Both the position numbers and the translations under genes were made by a program. The notes under the pieces are model-generated. The model was not told where the DNA came from. It worked only from the letters and a program-made list of their open reading frames with translations, and searched no databases. DNA of 64,000 nt from RGIG2945 sp045540355 (GTDB lineage Bacteria; Bacillota; Clostridia; Oscillospirales; Acutalibacteraceae): the NCBI GenBank assembly GCA_045540355.1, contig JAZQHB010000053.1:19047-83046 (forward strand), given 5' to 3'. Below, in pieces: positions 42,096 through 49,799 of the stretch; position 1 is the stretch's first letter; each line of letters opens with the position of its first letter.

Positions 42096-43104
42096 TATCA
42101 TTCACTCTCTCCAAACAAACAAGATGTGCAATAGACGGTATGGGTTCACTTTGCAATGCAGATACTGCTGACAACAACGCACCTGTGCCTATGAACAAAA
42201 CTTTTTTAAGCTCGCCCTCTTCCAATCTTCTCAGAATATTCGAACAAACAACCGCACCGCTGCAACCGCAACCTGAGCCACCTGAATTGACATCTCTGTC
42301 ATCAAGATTATAAATCATCAGACCGCAGTCGCTATGAACCGCAGATATGTCGATATTTTCTTGTTTTTTGAGCAATTCAAGCAAAAGCTCTGTTCCGACT
42401 ATACCGAGGTCACCCGTTAAAATCATATCATAATCTTCAGGCGTGGTTTTGGTCTGCTTAAGGTATTTTGCTATGGTATCACAAGCGGCAGGTGCCATCG
42501 CCGCACCCATATTGTTAGCGTCGGTTATGCCCATATCCTGCATCGTGCCTATAAGCCCCGAAGTGATTTTTACACCATTTCCGCTGTCAGACACAACCAC
42601 CGCACCCGATGCAGTTGCTGTCCACTGTGCGGTAGGCGGTCGTTGTCCGCCATATTCAAGAGGCATTCTGAATTGCTTTTCCGCTGAGCAAAAATGTGAC
42701 GATGTCGCCGCAACTGTTTTAGAACAAAGTCCTGACTGAGTCATTACTGCTGCCATAAGCATAGAAAGTGCCATTGTCGAGCATGCACCGTAAACGCCGA
42801 CAAAAGGAATACCAAAATCTTTTATACTGAACGCAGTACCGGTACACTGGTCGAGCAAATCACCCGATATTATCATATCTATATCTTTATTTTCACAACC
42901 TGATTTTTCGATTGCTCTTGTTACCGCTTCACGGTGTATTCTGCTTTCGGATTGCTCCCAGCTATCCTCTCCTGCTTTTGAATCCTCAAATATATAATCG
43001 AATTCGTGACAAAGCGGTCCCTCGCCCTCTTTTTTCCCGACAACGGCGGCATGGGATATTATTGTCGGCTTACTCTCAAAAACAAAAACATTTCCCTCTT
43101 TCAT
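42088..43104 (-). CDS. spoVAD: Stage V sporulation protein AD (338 aa)
   Basis: Thiolase-like fold protein of the SpoVA channel that brings dipicolinic acid into the spore. Clear SpoVAD motifs: FESKPTIISHAAVVGKKEGEGPL, DYIFEDSKAGEDSWEQSES, GVYGACSTMALS, GGQRPPTAQWTATASGA, and GGSGCGCSGAVV. Length is typical. GGAGG-like sequence precedes the ATG. spoVAC and spoVAE normally flank it, but here only a small unknown frame follows, and spoVAC is 15 kb away. A possible sigma-G promoter lies at 43132-43160. Confidence 0.96.
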   Translation of the reverse strand: MKEGNVFVFESKPTIISHAAVVGKKEGEGPLCHEFDYIFEDSKAGEDSWEQSESRIHREAVTRAIEKSGCENKDIDMIISGDLLDQCTGTAFSIKDFGIPFVGVYGACSTMALSMLMAAVMTQSGLCSKTVAATSSHFCSAEKQFRMPLEYGGQRPPTAQWTATASGAVVVSDSGNGVKITSGLIGTMQDMGITDANNMGAAMAPAACDTIAKYLKQTKTTPEDYDMILTGDLGIVGTELLLELLKKQENIDISAVHSDCGLMIYNLDDRDVNSGGSGCGCSGAVVCSNILRRLEEGELKKVLFIGTGALLSAVSALQSEPIPSIAHLVCLERVNDNE

Positions 43105-43131
43105 CTTAACCTCCGCAAATTTTCTTGTTTT

Positions 43132-43160
43132 TATTATTTACAGTAAATTTAACAAAATAC
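43132..43160 (-). promoter_or_regulatory. Possible sigma-G promoter of spoVAD
   Basis: On the minus strand, GTATT (43156-43160), 17 nt, AATAATA (43132-43138) loosely fits the forespore sigma-G pattern, 28 nt before the ATG. It is a weak match in AT-rich DNA. Confidence 0.3.
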
Positions 43161-43198
43161 AAAAAGCCAACCGGAGAATTGCTCTCTGATTGGCTTTT
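43161..43198 (-). terminator. Hairpin with T-tract between four-helix-bundle gene and spoVAD
   Basis: A long stem with an outer 9-bp perfect part (AAAAGCCAA with its complement) and imperfect inner part; five T residues follow on the minus strand. It would stop read-through from the four-helix-bundle element into spoVAD. Confidence 0.6.
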
Positions 43199-43231
43199 AA
43201 GTACTAAGTACTAAACGCTAAACACTAAACG
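43199..43231 (+). repeat. Left copy of a 33-bp inverted repeat around the four-helix-bundle gene
   Basis: The sequence is made of ACTAA and CTAAAC units and matches the complement of 43721-43753 at 29 of 33 positions. A perfect 6-bp stem with 3-nt loop (43236-43250) lies just inside. Confidence 0.7.
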
Positions 43232-43303
43232 TCGGGAGGGCGTTGCCCTCACCCAATGTAATAGCTCTATAAAGTACTTATCGTTTATCCGTTAGTTTTG
43301 TGA

Positions 43304-43657
43304 TTATTCTTTATTTATGTTTGTCTTTTTACAAATTGATGTTAAGATTGCAAGTATTTCTTTTATATCTTTTTCCATACTTTCGAATTCCTTTTCTGAA
43401 AGATATTCTGTTTCGCGTAATAATCTTAACCAATAGTATGTTTCGTTTGATTCTTTTAGCGCGATGCTCATTTTTGTATTAAAATCCGGTTTTGTCTGGC
43501 TTCTTTCGCCTTCTGAAACATTAGCACCAATACTTGTTCCGCTTCTTAAAAGTTGTTTTGATAAAACAAACTCTTTTTTATCTGTGATTAAATGATTATA
43601 AAGTTTCACAATCCTTACCGCAAAAGTAAAACTCTTTTTTTCAATTATACTTTCCAT
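43304..43657 (-). CDS. Four-helix-bundle protein of the 23S rRNA intervening-sequence family (117 aa)
   Basis: Matches the family known from 23S rRNA intervening sequences and Avd-like proteins: KKSFTFAVRIVKLYNHL, QLLRSGTSIGANVSEGERSQT, FNTKMSIALKESNETYYWLRLL. These form pentameric four-helix bundles; an RNA- or DNA-binding role is suspected but the function of free-standing copies is unknown. The start at 43657 has GAGG upstream. The gene sits between 33-bp inverted repeats and paired small hairpins, suggesting a self-contained mobile or formerly mobile unit. No reverse transcriptase or rRNA lies nearby. Confidence 0.92.
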   Translation of the reverse strand: MESIIEKKSFTFAVRIVKLYNHLITDKKEFVLSKQLLRSGTSIGANVSEGERSQTKPDFNTKMSIALKESNETYYWLRLLRETEYLSEKEFESMEKDIKEILAILTSICKKTNINKE

Positions 43658-43701
43658 ATCAAACCTCGTTTTATATTTCACTCTAATATAATGCAATAGG
43701 T

Positions 43702-43753
43702 GTGGACAAAGTCCACCCTTCGTTTAGTACTTAGCGTTTAGTGCTTAGCACTT
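43702..43753 (-). repeat. Right hairpin and inverted repeat of the four-helix-bundle element
   Basis: A perfect GTGGAC-AAA-GTCCAC hairpin (43702-43716) is followed by the right copy (43721-43753) of the 33-bp inverted repeat. The layout mirrors the left end. The repeat touches the stop codon of the SGNH hydrolase gene. Confidence 0.7.
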
Positions 43754-44481
43754 TATTCTTTGTACATCGTATTATTATCAAGATTTTCAACTTTTGTTTC
43801 TTCATCAAAGATTGTTTCAAAAAGCTTTTGTGCGAAGAGTTCGTGCATTTCTTTTATAGGGTGGTTGATTCTGTTTGCAAGAAGATATGTAATATCCTGC
43901 GTTTCGCTTAATTTTTTCCATTCGGAATAACAATCACAAACTTTGATATCCATTGATTCTGCCAATTCGCAAGCAGCATTCATAAACTTGTCCATTCTGC
44001 CGCCGTTTTGAATTTCTGCTGTTCTTTTTGCGTATTCCCTATGTATGTCAGCTGTATCGTCTGCAACACTTGTATTAAGCATATTAGGTGTCATAAATAC
44101 TGTTTCAACATCTGCTTCGTTGCATCTTTCGAATATCTTTGTTAATGCTTCAAGATATCGTTCAATCGGACCATTCACATCATTAAGACCAAAGCAAACT
44201 ATTACAAGGTCGGGATTATGAGCAAAAACCTGCTTCTCCATTCTCTCAAGTGAGCCGTTTGCGGTAATTCCGCCGATTCCTGCATTTATAACATTGACCG
44301 GTACATAGTTTCTGACATTGTTGATTTTTTGCTTCAATCTGTTCCAATATACTGTTTCGTAATTGATCTCTCCGGAGCCAAGAGCTCCGTGAGTTACACT
44401 ATCACCGAATGCAACTATATTTATTGGCCCGTTTTTAACAAGGTCGTTATATTCCATATTGATTTTCTCTTTGATTCTCAT
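43753..44481 (-). CDS. SGNH/GDSL-family hydrolase (242 aa)
   Basis: Block I is AFGDSVTHG with the nucleophile Ser, block II Gly is in NAGIGG, block III is CFGLNDVNG, and block V is probably NRINHP (His). Such enzymes are esterases, many of them deacetylases of plant or microbial glycans. There is no signal peptide, so it would act in the cytoplasm. GGGGGA lies 8 nt before the ATG. It follows the ribokinase gene by 12 nt, so the pair probably handles an esterified sugar inside the cell; inferred. Its stop codon abuts the inverted repeat of the neighbouring element. Confidence 0.87.
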   Translation of the reverse strand: MRIKEKINMEYNDLVKNGPINIVAFGDSVTHGALGSGEINYETVYWNRLKQKINNVRNYVPVNVINAGIGGITANGSLERMEKQVFAHNPDLVIVCFGLNDVNGPIERYLEALTKIFERCNEADVETVFMTPNMLNTSVADDTADIHREYAKRTAEIQNGGRMDKFMNAACELAESMDIKVCDCYSEWKKLSETQDITYLLANRINHPIKEMHELFAQKLFETIFDEETKVENLDNNTMYKE

Positions 44482-44493
44482 TATCAGTTCCCC

Positions 44494-45369
44494 CTAAATT
44501 TTCACTTCATTCATATACGGTATGGATGACGATGCACCCTCTCTTGATACTGCAATTGCCGATGCTTTCGATGCGATTTTCAATGCTTCCGACGGAGTTT
44601 TTCCGTTTATGATTGAGGTCAGAAAATAACCTGTAAATGTGTCCCCTGCCGCTGTTGTGTCAACGGTCTTTGCTTCAAAAATCGGTTGATATACACATTC
44701 ATTTTTGTCTTTATATATACTGCCGTTTTTGCCGAGAGTTAATATAAGCTTTTCGTCGGGGTATTTTTTTATAAAATTCTCTGTAATTTCATCGGGGTCG
44801 GAGCTTCCGAATAAAGCTTCACTTTCAATTTCATTGCAGAACCACCATTTTACATTTACAAGCGGTAATTTATAAATATTTTCACCAAGCGGTGACGGAT
44901 TGAATGCTAACTGTAATTTTTTCTTTTGTGCGATTTCAAAAATTACATCAAGTGCGTTTGTTTCATTCTGAACGAGTAAAATGTCGTTTTCTTCGCTGTC
45001 TGATAAAAACTCTTCGATATACTCTCTGTCAAGACTGTGATTTGTGCCCGAGAAAAGCAAAATACAATTCTGACCGCTTTTATCGACCTGAATAATCGCA
45101 TGACCCGAGGAGCTTTCCGTCGGCTTGATTCTGTCGACTTTTACTCCCGAAGCAGTGAGTGTATCAAGCAGAAACTTTCCGTCTGCACCTATTTTTGCAC
45201 CGTGGATAACATCGGCACCTGCACGAGCCAATGCGACTGATTGATTGAGACCTTTTCCGCCGGGAAAAATCTTCATATCTGCTGATGACAATGTTTCACC
45301 CGGTCGCACAAAGTGGTCGACAGAATAAACATAATCTATATTCAACGAGCCTATGTTGTAAATTTTCAT
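44494..45369 (-). CDS. PfkB-family sugar kinase, ribokinase type (291 aa)
   Basis: PfkB signature 1 is PGGKGLNQSVALARAGADV near residue 38-56 and signature 2 is DTTAAGDTFTGYFL near 235-248 with the catalytic Asp. The fold and length match ribokinase (RbsK), which makes ribose-5-phosphate, though related kinases use other pentoses. No ribose transporter is adjacent. AGGGTGA precedes the ATG at 45369; the longer frame from 45417 has no ribosome site. Its promoter (45386-45414) points away from the plus-strand glycan genes. Confidence 0.9.
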   Translation of the reverse strand: MKIYNIGSLNIDYVYSVDHFVRPGETLSSADMKIFPGGKGLNQSVALARAGADVIHGAKIGADGKFLLDTLTASGVKVDRIKPTESSSGHAIIQVDKSGQNCILLFSGTNHSLDREYIEEFLSDSEENDILLVQNETNALDVIFEIAQKKKLQLAFNPSPLGENIYKLPLVNVKWWFCNEIESEALFGSSDPDEITENFIKKYPDEKLILTLGKNGSIYKDKNECVYQPIFEAKTVDTTAAGDTFTGYFLTSIINGKTPSEALKIASKASAIAVSREGASSSIPYMNEVKI

Positions 45370-45385
45370 ACAAATCACCCTTTTT

Positions 45386-45414
45386 ATTATATCAAACAAC
45401 TTGAAATGTATCAA
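45386..45414 (-). promoter_or_regulatory. Promoter of the ribokinase-SGNH hydrolase pair
   Basis: TTGATA (45409-45414), 17 nt, TATAAT (45386-45391) on the minus strand, about 17 nt before the ATG. Confidence 0.75.
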
Positions 45415-45421
45415 CAAAATA

Positions 45422-45450
45422 TTTACTTGAATTTTATATTGTGTTATAAT
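45422..45450 (+). promoter_or_regulatory. Probable promoter of the plus-strand glycan run
   Basis: TTTACT (45422-45427), 17 nt, TATAAT (45445-45450). It overlaps the divergent ribokinase promoter region, so a shared regulator site is possible. Confidence 0.55.
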
Positions 45451-45477
45451 TTAGTAAAAATTCGAGGAGATGTTTTT

Positions 45478-46179
45478 ATGTCAAATTGGGATAATAAACT
45501 TAAGGCTGTAACATTCAGCTATGATGACGGTATCGTGCAGGACATTCATTTTATTGAATTGCTTAATAAGTATAATCTGAAATGCACATTCAACATAAAT
45601 TCCGAGCTTTTGGGCAGAAGCGGTTTTCTCTCAAGAGAAGGTATGAAAATCTGCCATTATAAAATTAAACCTGAAGATGTCAAGAGTGTTTACGAAGGTC
45701 ACGAGGTCGCGGTACATACTCTCACTCACCCTAATCTTACAAGGCGTGATGATGCGGAAGTTATCCGTCAGGTTGAAGAAGACAGAAAAAATCTTTCAGA
45801 GCTTGCAGGCTATGAGGTTGTCGGTATGGCGTACCCTTGCGGCGGTGTCAATAACGACGACAGAGTTGCAGAGCTTATTAAGAACAACACAGGTGTAAAA
45901 TACAGCCGTACAATCACACCTTCAGAAAGCTTTGACTTGCAAGACAATCTATATCGTTTTAACCCTACTGTTTATCATCTTGATTGGGATCTTATGATGA
46001 AAACAGGTGAAAAATTTGTTGAAATGGAAACTGATAAACCTCAGCTTTTTTACATCTGGGGTCATACTTATGAGCTTGATTATGATACATCATATTGGGC
46101 AAAGCTTGAGGAATTCTTCAAACTCATAAGCAACCGTGATGATATATTCTACGGAACAAACAAGGAAATTTTACTTTAA
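45478..46179 (+). CDS. Polysaccharide-deacetylase-fold protein (233 aa)
   Basis: NodB-type carbohydrate esterase fold: FSYDDG near residue 13 holds the catalytic Asp-Asp, HTLTHPNL near 81 holds the metal-binding His pair, and MAYPCGG near 118 is motif 3. No signal peptide, so cytoplasmic. Related Clostridia proteins lie in sugar-use loci and probably deacetylate small substrates, not wall polymers. GAGGAG is 8 nt before the ATG at 45478; the long upstream frame runs through the promoter. It is first in the plus-strand run, with the M20 gene 10 nt downstream. Confidence 0.88.
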   Translation: MSNWDNKLKAVTFSYDDGIVQDIHFIELLNKYNLKCTFNINSELLGRSGFLSREGMKICHYKIKPEDVKSVYEGHEVAVHTLTHPNLTRRDDAEVIRQVEEDRKNLSELAGYEVVGMAYPCGGVNNDDRVAELIKNNTGVKYSRTITPSESFDLQDNLYRFNPTVYHLDWDLMMKTGEKFVEMETDKPQLFYIWGHTYELDYDTSYWAKLEEFFKLISNRDDIFYGTNKEILL

Positions 46180-46189
46180 GGAGAGCTCT

Positions 46190-47518
46190 ATGCAACATAT
46201 TATTGATGCGGTTGAAAAATACCGTCAGCTGATACTTGATTCAGAAAGATATATATGGCAACATCCTGAAACAGGTTATAAAGAATTTGCAACTAATGAA
46301 TATATGGCAGACACATTCCGCAAGCTCGGATATGACTTGGTATGCCCCGATGACATTACAGGATTTTATACGGTCATCGATACAGGCAGAGAGGGTCCTG
46401 AAATTATGATTCTTGCAGAGCTTGACTCCGTAATCTGTCCTGCACACCCTGATGCTGATAAAAATACCGGTGCAGTACATTCCTGCGGTCACAACGCTCA
46501 ATGTGCTGCTATGACAGGTATTGCCGCCGCACTCAAAGAGCCGACTGTTTTAGACAAGCTCAACGGTAAAATCCGTCTTTGTCTTGTTCCCGCGGAGGAG
46601 CTTTTGGAAATTGAATATCGTTCAGAACTAAAAAATAAAGGAACAATCAAATATTTAGGCGGAAAAAATGAATTTTTGTCGAGGGGCTATTTTGACGGCG
46701 TTGATATTGCATTTATGGTTCACACATCAGATTACTATACCGTTACAAAAGGTTCTGTCGGTTGCATTACAAAAAAGATAGTCTATAAAGGCAAAGCAGC
46801 ACACGCCGGCAGCACACCCTGGGACGGAAACAATGCACTCTATGCCGCAAACTGCGGATTGAATGCAGTAAACGCTATCCGTGAAACCTTTAAGGAATCA
46901 GATATTATCAGAGTTCACCCGATCATCACAAGCGGCGGTGATATAGTAAACGCTATCCCCGAAACAGTCAGACTTGAAAGTTTCGTCAGAGGCAACAGCT
47001 TTGATGCGATTGTTGAAACCAACAAAAAAGTTAATCAGGCACTTATCGGTGCGGCACTTTCAATAAATACAAATATTGAAATTATCGATGCACCGGGTTA
47101 CGCTCCTTTGAATAACGATTGCGGTATGCAGAAATTAGCCAAGGATGCAGCTGATTCGGTTATTCCGCAACACAACTGTCAGATTACAGAGCATATAAGT
47201 TCAGGAAGCACAGATATGGGCGACCTTTCCTGCATTATGCCGGTCATTCATCCCTATGCAGGCGGTGCAACAGGTAATGCACACGGTAATGATTTTGAGA
47301 TATCAGACCCCGTTGCCGCTTGTGTCGACTGTGCAAAATGGCAACTTGCTATGCTTGAATTATTATTAAAAGATAGTGGTGTCAGAGCAAAACAGATTCT
47401 CTCTGACTTTACACCTATGTTTGAATCCAAAGATGCCTATCTTTCATTCATCGATTCACTCAACTGTTCAGGAGACAGGATAGTTTATGACGGAGAAAAT
47501 ACAACGATAAAACTTTAA
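46190..47518 (+). CDS. M20-family amidohydrolase / deacylase (442 aa)
   Basis: M20D-like: RYIWQHPETGYKEF at the N-terminus, LAELDSV near residue 86, SCGHNAQCAAMTGIAAAL near 104-121, VPAEE near 143, the dimerisation domain (KGKAAHAGSTPWDGNNAL) and a late HPYAGGATGNAHGNDF. The family hydrolyses N-acyl amino acids or peptides with two metal ions. The His of the usual GHDxH is changed to GHNAQ, so metal binding may differ. AAGGAG precedes the ATG. Its last about 130 nt are copied in the chimeric scar at 49606-49790. Confidence 0.87.
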   Translation: MQHIIDAVEKYRQLILDSERYIWQHPETGYKEFATNEYMADTFRKLGYDLVCPDDITGFYTVIDTGREGPEIMILAELDSVICPAHPDADKNTGAVHSCGHNAQCAAMTGIAAALKEPTVLDKLNGKIRLCLVPAEELLEIEYRSELKNKGTIKYLGGKNEFLSRGYFDGVDIAFMVHTSDYYTVTKGSVGCITKKIVYKGKAAHAGSTPWDGNNALYAANCGLNAVNAIRETFKESDIIRVHPIITSGGDIVNAIPETVRLESFVRGNSFDAIVETNKKVNQALIGAALSINTNIEIIDAPGYAPLNNDCGMQKLAKDAADSVIPQHNCQITEHISSGSTDMGDLSCIMPVIHPYAGGATGNAHGNDFEISDPVAACVDCAKWQLAMLELLLKDSGVRAKQILSDFTPMFESKDAYLSFIDSLNCSGDRIVYDGENTTIKL

Positions 47519-47523
47519 AAAGA

Positions 47524-47637
47524 AAAGTTTCCGACAAAGACCAAAAGCTTTTGAAAGTGCCTTTATTTATTCAGGAAGATTTTGAAAAAATTCTCTACAA
47601 AACAGGAAAATATATTCTTGAGACATACGATTGTTAG
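47524..47637 (+). pseudogene. Orphan C-terminal coding fragment (37 codons)
   Basis: Between the M20 stop and GH127 a frame without a start codon reads KVSDKDQKLLKVPLFIQEDF and ends GKYILETYDC before TAG. It looks like the tail of a deleted gene; amino acid composition is protein-like. The TAG overlaps the GH127 ribosome site. It supports loss of genes at this junction, in line with the chimera downstream. Chance is possible. Confidence 0.35.
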
Positions 47638-47648
47638 GAGTTCTAAAT

Positions 47649-49586
47649 ATGAAAACACTTTATCACAAAAATTCAGCAAACTATCCCCGACTAAACACAG
47701 ATACTTTTTTTGCTGATTATAAAAACAATTACACATACAACGATTTGTTCGATAACACATTCCGCTTCATCGAGAACTTTCAATTAACAGACAGGGATTT
47801 ATGGGCAAGATTCGTCGAGCAATTCCGCGCACACACAGATACAGATGCCGGTTGGCGTGGTGAATTCTGGGGCAAGATGATGCGTGGCTCTTCTCTTGTT
47901 TACGCTTATTCAAAAGACCAAAAGCTTTACAACATATTGGTTGAAACCATACACGATATGATGTCAGTTGCAGATACTGACGGCCGTATCTCCTCATACT
48001 CTGTTGAGACAGAATTGGACAATTGGGATATATGGTGCAGAAAATATGTGCTTCTCGGTATGCAGTATTTTCTTGAAGTATGCGAGGACACCAAACTCAG
48101 TTACGAAATAATTAAGTCAATGTGTAATCAGGTTGATTACATATTGAAATTCATCGGTGACGATAAAACACCGATCACCGAAGCTTCTCACCAGTGGAGA
48201 GGTCTTAACGCTTCATCAATTCTTGAGCCTGTTGTACGCCTTTATTCACTTACAAAAGAGCAAAAATATCTTGATTTTGCTACACATATTGTAAATTGCG
48301 GCGGTACTTCAATTGCAAATATTTTTGACCTTGCTTTTAAAAACGAACTTTATCCTTATCAATACCCGGTAACAAAGGCTTATGAAATGATATCGTGTTT
48401 TGAAGGTCTTTTGGAATATTACAGAATTACGGGTGTAGAAAAATATAAGACCGCAGTTATAAATTTTGCAAACAAAGTTCTTGAAAGTGATTTTACGGTC
48501 ATAGGCTCTTGCGGTTGTACTCACGAATTATTTGACCATTCAACCGTACGACAAGCAAACACCACAAACGGCGACACAATGCAAGAAACCTGTGTTACGG
48601 TGACTTTAATGAAATTCATGTATCAGGTACATCTGCTTACAGGTGATGCTAAATACGTCGACGCTTTTGAACGCTCATTGTATAACGCTTATCTCGGTGC
48701 GGTCAACACAGAAAAAATTATAAATCCGCTAATTCTCGCAACCCGACCCAATTGGATTATGAAACCCCTCCCCTTTGACTCATATAGTCCTTTAACGAAA
48801 GACACAAGAGGCAATGCAATCGGCGGACTCAAAAAAATGCCTGATTATAATTATTATGGTTGTTGCGCTTGTATCGGTGCGGCAGGTATAGGTCTTGTAC
48901 CCAAAATGCATTTGCTGACAACTTCAGACGGATTTGTTATGAATCTTTTTATTGACGGTTGTGTTGAAACTCCGACAGAAAAAAACAAAATAAAGTTCAT
49001 AACAAAAACAGACTATCCGAAAAGAGGTCATATTTCAATCACCCTCATCCTTGAAGAAGATGAAAGGTTCAGTTTGAAAATCCGCAACCCTTATTGGAGT
49101 AAAGCAACAGAGATTTCTGTAAATAGTGAAATCATCAATCCGAACGAAGATTATATAGACATCGATCGCATTTGGAAAAGCGGTGATGTCGTTGATATAA
49201 AACTCGATATGCAATGTATAGCCATTCGTCCTCTGCCTTATGGCGAAGACACGCTTATAACAGATGTTGACTGGGAAAAAGATACTGTCAATCCGATAAA
49301 CGACAAAGAAGACCCCCTTGCAAAACATCATATAGCTTTACAACGAGGTCCTTTAATGCTTGCACAGGATAACAGATTAGGCTACAAACTTGAAGATGCG
49401 GTTGATATTCTTGTCAACAACGGAACAGTTGATGCCGAAATCGTCGAAAACACCTCCCCTTATCACAACATCATAGAATTAAAAATCCCTTTGAAAGAAG
49501 GCATTATGACAGTTACCGACTATGCTTCAGCAGGCAAACGCTGGACACCGGATAACGAAATAGCAGTATGGATTTTAACAAAATAA
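47649..49586 (+). CDS. GH127 family (DUF1680) beta-L-arabinofuranosidase-like protein (645 aa)
   Basis: GH127 enzymes release beta-L-arabinofuranose from hydroxyproline-linked plant glycans, using a zinc-bound cysteine nucleophile. Visible here: an (alpha/alpha)6-barrel N-terminus (WRGEFWGKMMRGSSL), the ETC motif in GDTMQETCVTVTLMKF (zinc ligands), and NYYGCCACIG with the Cys pair expected for nucleophile and ligand. No signal peptide, so it acts on imported oligosaccharides. AGGAG lies 8 nt before the ATG at 47649. Fits with the GH43 gene at 56836 for arabinan breakdown; substrate inferred from family. Confidence 0.9.
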   Translation: MKTLYHKNSANYPRLNTDTFFADYKNNYTYNDLFDNTFRFIENFQLTDRDLWARFVEQFRAHTDTDAGWRGEFWGKMMRGSSLVYAYSKDQKLYNILVETIHDMMSVADTDGRISSYSVETELDNWDIWCRKYVLLGMQYFLEVCEDTKLSYEIIKSMCNQVDYILKFIGDDKTPITEASHQWRGLNASSILEPVVRLYSLTKEQKYLDFATHIVNCGGTSIANIFDLAFKNELYPYQYPVTKAYEMISCFEGLLEYYRITGVEKYKTAVINFANKVLESDFTVIGSCGCTHELFDHSTVRQANTTNGDTMQETCVTVTLMKFMYQVHLLTGDAKYVDAFERSLYNAYLGAVNTEKIINPLILATRPNWIMKPLPFDSYSPLTKDTRGNAIGGLKKMPDYNYYGCCACIGAAGIGLVPKMHLLTTSDGFVMNLFIDGCVETPTEKNKIKFITKTDYPKRGHISITLILEEDERFSLKIRNPYWSKATEISVNSEIINPNEDYIDIDRIWKSGDVVDIKLDMQCIAIRPLPYGEDTLITDVDWEKDTVNPINDKEDPLAKHHIALQRGPLMLAQDNRLGYKLEDAVDILVNNGTVDAEIVENTSPYHNIIELKIPLKEGIMTVTDYASAGKRWTPDNEIAVWILTK

Positions 49587-49605
49587 ACAACAAAAGGAGC
49601 CGGGT

Positions 49606-49790
49606 ATGTTTCAACCTAAAACAATGGATTTTTCAAAAATAAAAACTTACTCCGCGCAAAACAGATACTCTCTGACTTTACACCTATGTTTGAATCCAAA
49701 GATGCCTATCTTTCATTCATCGATTCACTCAACTGTTCAGGAGACAGAATAGTTTATAACGGAGAAAATACAACAGTTAAGCTTTAAAGG
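49606..49790 (+). pseudogene. Chimeric gene scar: start of DHS-like gene joined to tail of M20 gene
   Basis: About 55 nt from 49606, with AAGGAG before the ATG, copy the start of the deoxyhypusine-synthase-like gene at 51539 (MFQPxTxDFSKIKTxSAQ). From about 49656 the sequence becomes a near copy of the last 130 nt of the M20 gene (compare 47388-47518), in a different frame, so translation stops at TAG 49750-49752. Both parents share a short GCxCAAxACAG stretch at the junction. This is the product of a duplication followed by recombination, not a working gene. Confidence 0.85.
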
Positions 49791-49799
49791 AGTTTTATT

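Noticed and set aside
43304..43657. Diversity-generating retroelement accessory gene (Avd)
   Set aside because: No reverse transcriptase or template/variable repeat pair was noticed nearby; the protein fits the wider four-helix-bundle family.
45313..45477. N-terminal extension of the polysaccharide deacetylase
   Set aside because: The extension runs through both promoters and the ribokinase start; a good GAGGAG site marks the ATG at 45478.
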